From positions 179,266 through 243,265 of the forward strand of contig NZ_BMVO01000007.1 of the NCBI RefSeq assembly GCF_014650755.1: 64,000 nucleotides of DNA, read 5' to 3'. The notes under the pieces are model-generated. The model ran no database searches and had not been told where the DNA came from. It saw nothing but the letters and a program-made list of their open reading frames with translations. Both the position numbers and the translations under genes were made by a program. Numbering within the stretch: position 1 is the first letter of the stretch; every line of letters starts with the position of its first letter. Shown here in pieces: positions 54,451 to 62,160 of this stretch. The stretch comes from Streptomyces chryseus (GTDB lineage Bacteria; Actinomycetota; Actinomycetes; Streptomycetales; Streptomycetaceae).

Positions 54451-54467
54451 GTTGCAGCATGTGCAAC
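54451..54467. promoter_or_regulatory. IclR-type operator of the D-amino acid locus
   Basis: GTTGCA, 5 bases, TGCAAC, a 17-base palindrome between the divergent deaminase and kinase operons, immediately upstream of the kinase -35. A further TGCGCA half-site is at about 54474. The IclR encoded two genes away is the likely ligand-responsive binder. Confidence 0.6.
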
Positions 54468-54472
54468 GACCA

Positions 54473-54502
54473 TTGCGCATATCGCTGGACGCTGTCTAAC
54501 AT
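54473..54502 (+). promoter_or_regulatory. Promoter of the kinase-IclR-RidA operon
   Basis: TTGCGC (54473-54478), 18 bases, TAACAT (54497-54502), about 38 bases before the GTG start. Confidence 0.55.
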
Positions 54503-54539
54503 CCGAGCCGATGCAGGGTCAATGGTGAGGAGCTCGATC

Positions 54540-55664
54540 GTGACCGCGCCCGCGGACGAAGCAGCAGGACGAAACGAGGACGCCGCCGTGGTGGACGTGG
54601 TCTGCCTCGGCGAGTCCATGGTGACGTTCCTGCCCTCCCGGCCCGGCCGCCTCGCCGACGTACCCTCCTTCGGCCGAGGCATCGGCGGCGCCGAGTCCAA
54701 CGTCGCCTGCGCCCTCGCCGCCGCCGGCCACCGCGCGCGGTGGGTGGGCCGGGTCGGCGCGGACGGCTTCGGCGACCACCTGGTCGACACCATCGCCGGG
54801 TACGGAGTCGACACCTCCGCCGTCAGCCGCGACCCGCACCGCCCCACCGGCGTCTACTTCCGTACGGCCGACGACCGCGACGCCGACGGCTTCGAGGTCG
54901 TCTACTACCGCGCCGGGTCCGCCGCCTCCGCGATGTCCCCGCTCACCGTGCCGCTCGACGAACTGGCCGCGGGCCGCGTCCTGCACCTGTCCGGGATCAC
55001 GGCGGCGCTGTCCGCCGACTGCCTGGACCTGATGCGTACGCTGACCGCGCGGCGCGCCGGCCGCCCCCTGGTCTCCTTCGACGTCAACCACCGCGCCAAC
55101 CTGTGGCGCGGGCCGGACGGCCCAAGGGTGCTGCTCGACCTCGCGCGCGGCGCGGACCTCGTCTTCGTCGGCGAGGACGAGGCGCTGACCGCATGGGGCG
55201 TGCGGGGCGCGGCCGCGATCCGCGCGACGCTCCCGCAACCCGGGACCCTGGTCGTCAAACAGGGCGCGGCGGGCGCGACGGTGTACACCCGCACCGGCGC
55301 GGGCAGTGACACCGTCACCACCGTCCCCGCACCGCGCGTCGACGTCGTCGCCCCCGTCGGCGCCGGCGACGCCTTCGCCGCCGGGTTCCTCTCCGCGACC
55401 CTGCGCGGTCTGCCCGTACGCGACCGGCTCCGCCACGGCCACCTCATGGCCGCGGCGGCCCTCACCGTCCCCGGCGACCTCGGCACGCCCCCGTCCCGCG
55501 CGCACGCCGACCGCCTCGCCGCCCTGGACCCGCAAGCCTGGGGGAGACTTCGACTCGGCCCCGGCTGGACCGGAGCGAATGCAGCGCCCGGCGCGGCCCC
55601 GGCGACCGGAGCGGGCCCCGCACCAGCACAGGGCGCCGACGACCAGGAGGAACGTACGCCATGA
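54540..55664 (+). CDS. PfkB family carbohydrate kinase
   Basis: 374 residues. Ribokinase fold: starts CLGESMVTFLPSRPG, has GGAESNVACALAAAGHRARWVGRVG (~45-70) and the catalytic APVGAGDAFAAGF near 280. Closest in layout to 2-keto-3-deoxygluconate kinases. The last ~45 residues are an Ala/Pro tail. GAGGAG lies 7 bases before the GTG at 54540. It is odd among D-amino acid genes; the substrate may be a hydroxy-acid or sugar acid formed in the same pathway. Ends ATGA-overlapping the IclR gene. Confidence 0.88.
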   Translation: MTAPADEAAGRNEDAAVVDVVCLGESMVTFLPSRPGRLADVPSFGRGIGGAESNVACALAAAGHRARWVGRVGADGFGDHLVDTIAGYGVDTSAVSRDPHRPTGVYFRTADDRDADGFEVVYYRAGSAASAMSPLTVPLDELAAGRVLHLSGITAALSADCLDLMRTLTARRAGRPLVSFDVNHRANLWRGPDGPRVLLDLARGADLVFVGEDEALTAWGVRGAAAIRATLPQPGTLVVKQGAAGATVYTRTGAGSDTVTTVPAPRVDVVAPVGAGDAFAAGFLSATLRGLPVRDRLRHGHLMAAAALTVPGDLGTPPSRAHADRLAALDPQAWGRLRLGPGWTGANAAPGAAPATGAGPAPAQGADDQEERTP

Positions 55665-56431
55665 GCCAGACCGTCGACCGAGCGCTGAGCATCCTGCCGC
55701 TGCTCGCGCAGGGACCGGCCGACCTCGGCCAGGTCGCCGACCGCCTCGGCGTGCACAAGTCCACCGCCCTGCGCCTCCTGCGCACCCTCCACGAGCACGG
55801 CCTCGTCTACCGGCAGCAGGACCAGCGCTACCGCCTCGGCGCCCGCCTCTTCGCGCTCGCCCAGGAGGCCGTCGAGAACCTCGACGTGCGCGAGATCGCC
55901 CACCCCCACCTCGCCGCCCTGAACAACGAGTGCGGGCACACCGTCCACCTCGCCGTGTACGAGGAGAACGAGGTCGAGGTCCTCTACATCGACAAGGTCG
56001 AGAGCCGCTACCCCGTCCGCATGTACTCACGCATCGGCAAGCCCGTCGCGATCACCGTCGCCGCCGTCGCGAAACTGCTGCTCGCCGACCTCCCCGAGGC
56101 CGAACGCCGCACGATCGCGGAGAAGCTCGACTACCCCACCTACACGTCCCGTTCGACGCCGAACGCCGCGGCCTTCCTCAAGGAACTGGCGCTCGTACGC
56201 GAACAGGGCTGGGCCACCGACCTCGGCGGTCACGAGGAGTCCATCAACTGCGTCGCGGCCCCCGTCCGCGGCGCGGACGGCCGGGTCGTCGCCGCCATGT
56301 CGGTGTCCGCGCCGAACGTCGTCGTCACCGCCGAGGAACTCCTCACCCTCCTGCCGCTGGTACGCCGCACCGCCGACGCCATCAGCCGGGAGTACTCAGG
56401 AAACACACCCCCGAAGGAAGCACGCGCATGA
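55661..56431 (+). CDS. IclR family transcriptional regulator
   Basis: 256 residues. N-terminal winged helix (~5-65: ADLGQVADRLGVHKSTALRLLRTL) and C-terminal GAF-like effector domain (~80-250) with the family segments GKPVAITVAAVAKLLLADLPE and GHEESINCVAAPVRG. Likely local repressor/activator of the divergent D-amino acid operons through the palindrome at 54451. Overlaps both neighbours by 4 bases (ATGA), tightly coupling kinase, regulator and RidA. Confidence 0.93.
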   Translation: MSQTVDRALSILPLLAQGPADLGQVADRLGVHKSTALRLLRTLHEHGLVYRQQDQRYRLGARLFALAQEAVENLDVREIAHPHLAALNNECGHTVHLAVYEENEVEVLYIDKVESRYPVRMYSRIGKPVAITVAAVAKLLLADLPEAERRTIAEKLDYPTYTSRSTPNAAAFLKELALVREQGWATDLGGHEESINCVAAPVRGADGRVVAAMSVSAPNVVVTAEELLTLLPLVRRTADAISREYSGNTPPKEARA

Positions 56432-56838
56432 GCGAGAAGACCGCGATCACCCCGTCCACCCACACCGCCCCGCCCGCCAAGTTCTCCCACGGCGTGCGCA
56501 AGGGAAACATCCTCCAGGTGGCCGGCCAGGTCGGCTTCCTGCCGGCCGTCGAGGGCCAGGCGCCCACCCCCGCCGGTCCGACCCTGCGCGAGCAGACCCT
56601 CCAGACCTTCGCCAACGTCAAGGCGATCCTGGAGGAGGGCGGCGCGAGCTGGGACGACGTCATGATGATGCGCGTCTACCTCACCGACACCGGCCACTTC
56701 GCCGAGATGAACGAGATCTACAACGCGTACTTCGAGGAGCAGGGCCTCAAGGAGGCCCCCGCCGCCCGTACGACCGTCTACGTCGGCCTCCCCGCCGGAC
56801 TCCTCATCGAGATCGACGCGCTCGCCGTCCTGAGCTGA
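56428..56838 (+). CDS. RidA family enamine/imine deaminase
   Basis: 136 residues. RidA/YjgF fold; hydrolyses 2-aminoacrylate and related enamines released by PLP dehydratases. The catalytic Arg lies in AARTTVYVGLPAG, and the closing LIEIDALAVL is the family C-terminus. Its presence next to a PLP deaminase makes functional sense. Starts in an ATGA overlap with IclR. The permease gene follows after 123 bases. Confidence 0.9.
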   Translation: MSEKTAITPSTHTAPPAKFSHGVRKGNILQVAGQVGFLPAVEGQAPTPAGPTLREQTLQTFANVKAILEEGGASWDDVMMMRVYLTDTGHFAEMNEIYNAYFEEQGLKEAPAARTTVYVGLPAGLLIEIDALAVLS

Positions 56839-56961
56839 CGCCCGTCACCCCCCTCCCCACCCCGCACGCCGTACGCCGTCACGGCACGGCGCCCACCGCC
56901 CGGGCGCCGTGCCGCGATGCCCCCTGCCCCGAAAGCCCCATGGAATTACGAGGTCATCCTC

Positions 56962-58440
56962 ATGTCCCTGCTCGCCGCCGCCCCCGCTCCCGCGGAGACC
57001 CCACCCCACACAGGCGGTCTCCTCACCCTCATCGACGGCACGGCCGGTCTGCTGACCGTCGCGGCCCTCGGCATCGCCCTGCTCCTCGTCCTGATCATCA
57101 AGGTCAGGCTCCAGCCCTTCGTCGCCCTCCTCGCCGTCTCCATCGTCGTCGGCCTCGGGGCGGGCCTGTCGGTCACCGAACTCTTCGGCACGGTCCAGAA
57201 GTCGGCCGTCGTCTCCGTCATCGAATCCGGCATGGGCGGCATCCTCGGCCACGTCGCGATCATCATCGGCCTCGGCACGATGCTCGGCGCGATACTCGAA
57301 GTGAGCGGCGGCGCCGAGGTGTTGTCCTCCCGCCTGCTCGGCCTCTTCGGCGAGAAGCGCGCCCCGCTCGCCATGGGCCTCACCGGCCTCATCTTCGGCA
57401 TCCCCGTCTTCTTCGACGTCGGCATCTTCGTCCTCGCGCCGATCGTGTACGCCGCCGCCAAGCGCTCCGGCAAGTCGATCCTGCTGTACGCCATGCCGCT
57501 GCTCGCCGGTCTGTCCATGACCCACGCGTTCCTGCCCCCGCACCCGGGCCCGGTCGCCGCCGCCGGCCTCTTCCACGTGTCGCTCGGCTGGGTCATCCTC
57601 ATGGGCGTCGTCTGCGGCATCCCCGCCGTACTCGCGGCCTGGGCGTACGCCGCCTGGATCGGCAAGCGCGTCTTCGTCGAGGTCCCGCACGACATGGTCG
57701 AGGCCGCCGAGGACGCCAAGGCCGCCGTCGTCGCCGAGCAGACGGCCGCGGGCCGCACCCCGCAGGAGCAGCCGGTCCCGCTCGCCACGGTCCTGACCAT
57801 CATCGGTACGCCGCTGGTCCTCATCCTCGCCGCGACGTTCTCCTCCATCGCGCTCGACGAGTCCACCCTCCGCTCGGTCGTCGAGTTCTTCGGCAACCCC
57901 TTCGTCGCCCTGACGATCGCGCTGCTGATGGCGTACTACCTGCTCGGCCTCCGGCGCGGCTGGTCGCGCAAGTCCCTGGAGCAGGTGTCGACCTCGTCCC
58001 TCAAGCCCGTCGGCAACATCCTGCTGGTCGTCGGCGCGGGCGGCGTCTTCGGCGCCGTGCTCAAGGCGAGCGGTGTCGCCCAGGCACTCTCCGACACCTT
58101 CAACGACGTGGGCCTGCCGGTCATCGTCCTCGCGTACCTGATCTCGCTCGTCCTGCGCGTCGCCCAGGGCTCGGCGACGGTCGCCATCGTCACCACGGCC
58201 GGCATCGTGCTCCCGCTCGTCGAGAACGGCGGCCACTCGCAGGCGTTCCTGGCGCTGGTCATCATGGCCATATCGGCCGGTTCGATCTTCGCCTCGCACG
58301 TCAACGACGGCGGATTCTGGATCGTCTCCAAGTACTTCGGCATATCGGAGCGCGACACCCTCAAGTCGTGGACGGTCCTGGAGTCGGTCCTCTCGGTCGC
58401 CGGCTTCGCGGTCGCGGCGCTCCTGAGCCTGGCGCTCTGA
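56962..58440 (+). CDS. GntP family permease (gluconate/D-serine type)
   Basis: 492 residues, ~12-13 spans. GntP-family proton symporters take up gluconate or, in the DsdX branch, D-serine. Family blocks: GFGGILGHVAIIIGLGTMLG-like at ~85-105, GIPVFFDVGIFVLAPI, FLPPHPGPVAAAG, and ASHVNDGGFWIVSKYF near the end. Context with D-amino acid enzymes favours a DsdX-like role, but gluconate cannot be excluded given the PfkB kinase. ATG at 56962 has GAGG at 8 bases; upstream in-frame 56917 adds a non-membrane stretch. Confidence 0.9.
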   Translation: MSLLAAAPAPAETPPHTGGLLTLIDGTAGLLTVAALGIALLLVLIIKVRLQPFVALLAVSIVVGLGAGLSVTELFGTVQKSAVVSVIESGMGGILGHVAIIIGLGTMLGAILEVSGGAEVLSSRLLGLFGEKRAPLAMGLTGLIFGIPVFFDVGIFVLAPIVYAAAKRSGKSILLYAMPLLAGLSMTHAFLPPHPGPVAAAGLFHVSLGWVILMGVVCGIPAVLAAWAYAAWIGKRVFVEVPHDMVEAAEDAKAAVVAEQTAAGRTPQEQPVPLATVLTIIGTPLVLILAATFSSIALDESTLRSVVEFFGNPFVALTIALLMAYYLLGLRRGWSRKSLEQVSTSSLKPVGNILLVVGAGGVFGAVLKASGVAQALSDTFNDVGLPVIVLAYLISLVLRVAQGSATVAIVTTAGIVLPLVENGGHSQAFLALVIMAISAGSIFASHVNDGGFWIVSKYFGISERDTLKSWTVLESVLSVAGFAVAALLSLAL

Positions 58441-58656
58441 CGCCACCGCGCCGCACGACGCCGCGCCGCACCACTCGGGCGTACTGACGGAGACGATCGC
58501 CCCGGGGACGCGCAGGCGCTGCGTGAGCGCGACCAGATCCGGCGTCAGCCGCTCCGGCGACGCGACTTCACGTACGAACCCGGCGGCCCGCACCCCGGCG
58601 TCTCCCGCCCGCGCGATCCCAGGGGCCACCGGATCCGGCCCTCCCCGAGCGTCCAT
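58441..58656 (-). pseudogene. Possible N-terminal remnant of a beta-lactamase-like serine hydrolase
   Basis: From an ATG at 58656 the minus strand reads MDARGGPDPVAPGIARAG, later RLTPDLVALTQRLRVPGAIV and SVSTPEW. The RVPGAIVSVSTP block resembles the start of class C-type serine hydrolases just before their SxxK motif, which is missing. The frame then enters the antisense of the permease gene. If right, the rest of the gene was lost when the permease end abutted it. Weak evidence, based on one motif. Confidence 0.3.
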
Positions 58657-58666
58657 ACTTGGCGGC

Positions 58667-59140
58667 ATGGACGAACAGACCGGACAGCAGGCCGGCGTGC
58701 CGGGGGCTTACGCACCACCTCCGCAGGGCTTCGGCCCGCCGCCCCCGGCCTACGCCCCGGCGCCGCAACCCCAGCCGCCGCACGCGCCTTCGCCGTACGG
58801 GGCCCCGCCCACCCCGCCTTCGCCGTACGCGCCGCACCCACCCGCTGCTGCCCCCGGCCCGGACTTCCTCGCGGCGGACCGCCGTAACGCCGTCGTGGTC
58901 GACGCCGAGGGCGTCTCGCTCGAAAGCAACGGCGCCACCCTCGACTTCCCGTGGCGCGACATCGCCACCGTCCACTACAAGCCGGGGCCCGGCGGCGAAG
59001 TCCTCATGGTGGCGGTCGCACTGCCCGACGGCCGGTTCTACGAAGGCGTGGTCGTCGCCCGCAACCGGGCGAAGCTCCAGGAATGGTGCGCGCAACTCGC
59101 CCCGGTGCTGGGCCACTACCTCGCGGGACGCGGCCACTAG
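58667..59140 (+). CDS. Proline-rich protein with a conserved C-terminal domain
   Basis: 157 residues. Residues 1-65 are Pro/Ala/Tyr-rich and disordered (repeats like PPPQGFGPPPPAYAP). Residues ~68-155 form a compact alpha/beta domain (NAVVVDAEGVSLESNGATLDFPWRDIATVHYK, ending KLQEWCAQLAPVLGHYL), resembling a PH-like fold. Cytoplasmic; function unknown. CATACT, 7 bases before the ATG, fits a leaderless start; the longer frame from 58523 is unlikely. Confidence 0.7.
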   Translation: MDEQTGQQAGVPGAYAPPPQGFGPPPPAYAPAPQPQPPHAPSPYGAPPTPPSPYAPHPPAAAPGPDFLAADRRNAVVVDAEGVSLESNGATLDFPWRDIATVHYKPGPGGEVLMVAVALPDGRFYEGVVVARNRAKLQEWCAQLAPVLGHYLAGRGH

Positions 59141-59148
59141 ACGGCCGA

Positions 59149-59176
59149 AGGGCGCCCGGATCCGACCGGGCGCCCT
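59149..59176. terminator. Hairpin between convergent genes
   Basis: Eleven-base perfect arms (AGGGCGCCCGG and complement) with a 6-base loop, 8 bases after the stop of the proline-rich gene. Confidence 0.75.
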
Positions 59177-59200
59177 CCCGTCACGTCGTACGGCCTGCGC

Positions 59201-60571
59201 CTAGGCGGCGCAGTACTGCTGCTCCTTGCCGATCGACCGGTACATGCAGTCCGCGTTCTCCAGCAGCTGCAGCACCGCGTCCCGGTTGCGGCTCGTCTCG
59301 CGCTCGATCACCTCGTCGGGCGGGTAGAAACCGCCGCCGCCGAAGCCGCTCGGGTACATCTCGAAGGTGTACCCGAAGATCTTCTGGTTGCCCCACAGCC
59401 AGTCGTCGATCGACCCGTCCGTGATGTAGAGGTCGCTCGACTGCTCCGGCGTGTAGCCGTTGCTCGCGGCCATCTTCTGGCCGACGGCGGCGAAGGCGTT
59501 GCGGTCGTCCTGGGTCATGCCGGGCGCCGTGTCCGCGTTCGTGTAGCCGAACGGCCAGAGCACCAGCTCGCTGTACGTGTGGAAGTCGATGCCGGCCTTG
59601 ATCTGCTGCTTGCCGCCGACGACCCGCGAGCGGACGAAGTCGGCGACGACCTTCACCTCGGGGGCGGACTCGGGCGCCCGGCCCCGGTACGTCTCGGAGC
59701 TGAACGACCCGGAGGAGCCGCCGCAGCAGCCCCACTTGTAGTCCCAGTTGCGGTTCATGTCCGTACCGACGTACGACGAACCGGAGTTGGGCTGCCGGTT
59801 CTTGCGCCAGCTGCGGTACGAGCCGGAGGCGATGTCGTACTCGCCGCCGTCCGGGTTGAGGTCCGGCACGATCCAGATCTCGCGGCTGTTCACGACGTTG
59901 GTGATCCGGGAGTCCGAGCCGTAGCCCGCGCCCAGCTCGCGCAGCAGGTAGAGCGCCATCTCGACGGTCAGGTGCTCACGGGCGTGCTGGTGGTGGGTGA
60001 AGAGGACCTCGGGCTCGTTCTCGTCGGTAGCCACGTTGTCGCTGATCTTGATGGCGACGAGGTCGCGGCCCTGGTACGACTTGCCGATCACTCGCTTGCT
60101 CATGAGGTTCGGGTACTGCTGGAGGCGCTGGTTGATCTCCGCGTTCATCTCGGCGTAGTTGTGGTAGCGCGAGTCGGCGGGCGGGAAGTCCAGCGGCTCG
60201 ACGGCCAGCCCGTTGGAGCGGGCCGGCGGCCCCGGCAGCGCCTTGGGCGCGTATCCGAGCGCCTTGAGCCGCCTCAGCTGCGCGGCGTTGGCGCTGACGA
60301 CGACCGAGTGGTCGTCGGCCTCGTCCACCGATACGCCGGTGGCCGCCACGGCGGTACGGGCGGCGGCGGAGGCGGGACCGTGGATCTCGTACTGCCTGAT
60401 CACTTCTTCCGTCGCGGCCGCGGGGGCGGGTCGCGCCCCCGTCGGGGTCGCGCTCGCGGTGAGTGGCGCCGCCACGGCGAGTGCCACGAGGGCCGCGAGG
60501 CCCGCGAGGGTGGCGGACTTGGCAGAGGCGCCGGACGCGGCTGACCCTCTTCCGCGTATGCGAAGTCGCAT
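59201..60571 (-). CDS. Secreted zinc carboxypeptidase (M14, carboxypeptidase T-like)
   Basis: 456 residues. Signal peptide to ~42, propeptide to ~125, then the M14 domain. Zinc ligands His196 and Glu199 (HARE) and His331 (DFHTYSE), substrate-binding Arg274 (DMNRNW) and catalytic Glu404 (FEMYPSGF). Similar to S. griseus carboxypeptidase SG and carboxypeptidase T, with broad (trypsin- and chymotrypsin-like) specificity, removing C-terminal residues from peptides in the medium. AGGAG precedes the ATG at 60571; a longer frame to 60646 lacks a signal-like start. Confidence 0.93.
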   Translation of the reverse strand: MRLRIRGRGSAASGASAKSATLAGLAALVALAVAAPLTASATPTGARPAPAAATEEVIRQYEIHGPASAAARTAVAATGVSVDEADDHSVVVSANAAQLRRLKALGYAPKALPGPPARSNGLAVEPLDFPPADSRYHNYAEMNAEINQRLQQYPNLMSKRVIGKSYQGRDLVAIKISDNVATDENEPEVLFTHHQHAREHLTVEMALYLLRELGAGYGSDSRITNVVNSREIWIVPDLNPDGGEYDIASGSYRSWRKNRQPNSGSSYVGTDMNRNWDYKWGCCGGSSGSFSSETYRGRAPESAPEVKVVADFVRSRVVGGKQQIKAGIDFHTYSELVLWPFGYTNADTAPGMTQDDRNAFAAVGQKMAASNGYTPEQSSDLYITDGSIDDWLWGNQKIFGYTFEMYPSGFGGGGFYPPDEVIERETSRNRDAVLQLLENADCMYRSIGKEQQYCAA

Positions 60572-60728
60572 GCTGTCTCCTGGGTGGGGAGTGTGGGGGT
60601 GTGCGACGCATGTCGTGCGGGAGTGCTGGGCACATGGTGAGCGCATGGCATGAACTGGTCAAGAGCGGGGTTCGGCCACACGGCCCGCACACCGGTCCTC
60701 TTGCGCGATCACCCTCCGCCCCGCTTTG

Positions 60729-60742
60729 GTGACGTGGATCAC
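60729..60742. promoter_or_regulatory. CRP-like site
   Basis: GTGA, 6 bases, TCAC, 30 bases before the Nramp-like start. One mismatch from the Streptomyces CRP consensus GTG-N6-GNCAC. Confidence 0.35.
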
Positions 60743-60772
60743 TCTTTGGGGACGAGCGGGAGGACGCCGGAG

Positions 60773-62086
60773 ATGGCAGAGACGACAGAGAGCGGCAGCG
60801 GCACGGGAGAGGCAGTTTCCCCGCCGCGCAAGTCCAGTTGGAAGTACATCGGCCCGGGCATCGTCGTCGCCGCGACCGGCGTCGGAGCCGGCGACCTCGT
60901 GGCGACGCTGATCGCGGGCAGCAAGTTCGGCTACACACTGATGTGGGCCGCCGTCATCGGCTGCGTCGTCAAGATCTCGCTGGCGGAGGCGGCCGGCCGC
61001 TGGCACCTCGCCACCGGCCGCACGCTCTTCGAAGGCTGGCGCAGCCTCGGGCAGTGGACCACCGTCTACTTCGCGATCTACGTCGTCATCTGGGGCTTCG
61101 TGTACGGCGCGACGGCCATGTCGTCCTCCGCCCTCCCCGTCGTCGCTCTCTTCCCGGACGGGCCGGACCTGAAGACCTGGGCGATCATCATGGGCCTGAT
61201 CGGTCTGGTCTTCGTCTGGTTCAACCAGTACGCCGTCTTCGAGAAGGTCATGACGGTCCTGATCGGCATCATGTTCGTGGTCGTCGTGTACGTCGCGCTC
61301 CGCGTAGGCCCGGACATCGGCGCGTCGTTCGCCGGCCTGGTCCCGGTCCTCCCCGACGGCTCGCTCCTCTACACCCTCGGCCTGATCGGCGGCGTCGGCG
61401 GCACGATCACCATGGCGGCGTACGGCTACTGGGTGAACGCCAAGGGCTGGACCGACTCCGGCTGGATGAAGGTCATGCGCCTCGACAACCGCGTCGCGTA
61501 CATCACCACCGGCATCTTCGTCGTCGCGATGCTGATCGTCGGCGCGGAGCTGCTGCACTCCTCCCAGCTCGCCCTCACCAAGGGCGACCGCGGCCTGATC
61601 GACCTCGGCACGATCCTCGAGGACCGGTACGGCGCCGTCACCGCGAAGCTCTTCCTCGTCGGCTTCTTCGCCACGTCCTTCTCGTCCCTCATCGGCGTGT
61701 GGCACGGCGTGAGCCTGATGTTCGCCGACTTCGTCGAACGCCTCCAGCGCGACCGCAGGGGCGCCCCCGTCGACCAGGGCACGGCGCGGGAGGTCGCGGC
61801 CGGCGTGAAGGAACGGTCGCTGCCGTTCCGCGCGTACCTGCTGTGGCTGACGTTCCCGCCGATGGCGCTGCTGTGGCTGGACCAGCCGTTCGGGCTGGTG
61901 GTGGTGTACGGCGTGCTCGGCGCGTTCTTCATGCCGTTCCTGGCGCTGACGCTGGTGTGGCTGCTGAACTCCTCCCGTACGCCCGCCGAATGGCGAAACG
62001 GCCTGCTGAGCAACGCGATGCTGGTGGCGGCGGGCCTGCTGTTCATCGTGCTGTGCGTACAGCAGGTGCGGGAGATCCCCTGGTAG
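60773..62086 (+). CDS. Nramp-family divalent cation transporter-like protein
   Basis: 437 residues with 11 predicted spans. LeuT-like fold protein of the Nramp group. The metal-binding DPGN of the first span is replaced by GAGD (in GVGAGDLVATLI), and the MPH-type motif of the sixth span is absent (MAAYGYWVNAKGW). It therefore lacks canonical Mn/Fe coordination; a different cation or substrate is likely. GGGAGG precedes the ATG at 60773 by 9-10 bases. A CRP-like palindrome lies upstream. Confidence 0.82.
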   Translation: MAETTESGSGTGEAVSPPRKSSWKYIGPGIVVAATGVGAGDLVATLIAGSKFGYTLMWAAVIGCVVKISLAEAAGRWHLATGRTLFEGWRSLGQWTTVYFAIYVVIWGFVYGATAMSSSALPVVALFPDGPDLKTWAIIMGLIGLVFVWFNQYAVFEKVMTVLIGIMFVVVVYVALRVGPDIGASFAGLVPVLPDGSLLYTLGLIGGVGGTITMAAYGYWVNAKGWTDSGWMKVMRLDNRVAYITTGIFVVAMLIVGAELLHSSQLALTKGDRGLIDLGTILEDRYGAVTAKLFLVGFFATSFSSLIGVWHGVSLMFADFVERLQRDRRGAPVDQGTAREVAAGVKERSLPFRAYLLWLTFPPMALLWLDQPFGLVVVYGVLGAFFMPFLALTLVWLLNSSRTPAEWRNGLLSNAMLVAAGLLFIVLCVQQVREIPW

Positions 62087-62116
62087 CCGGCCCGCCGCGG
62101 ATACGAACGGGCCACG

Positions 62117-62146
62117 GCAGCGCCGCCGGGGGAGCGGCGGCGCTGC
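62117..62146. terminator. Hairpin between convergent genes
   Basis: Eleven-base perfect arms (GCAGCGCCGCC and complement) with an 8-base loop, 30 bases after the transporter stop and 14 bases before the chitinase stop. Confidence 0.75.
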
Positions 62147-62160
62147 TGCGTGGGGCCGAG

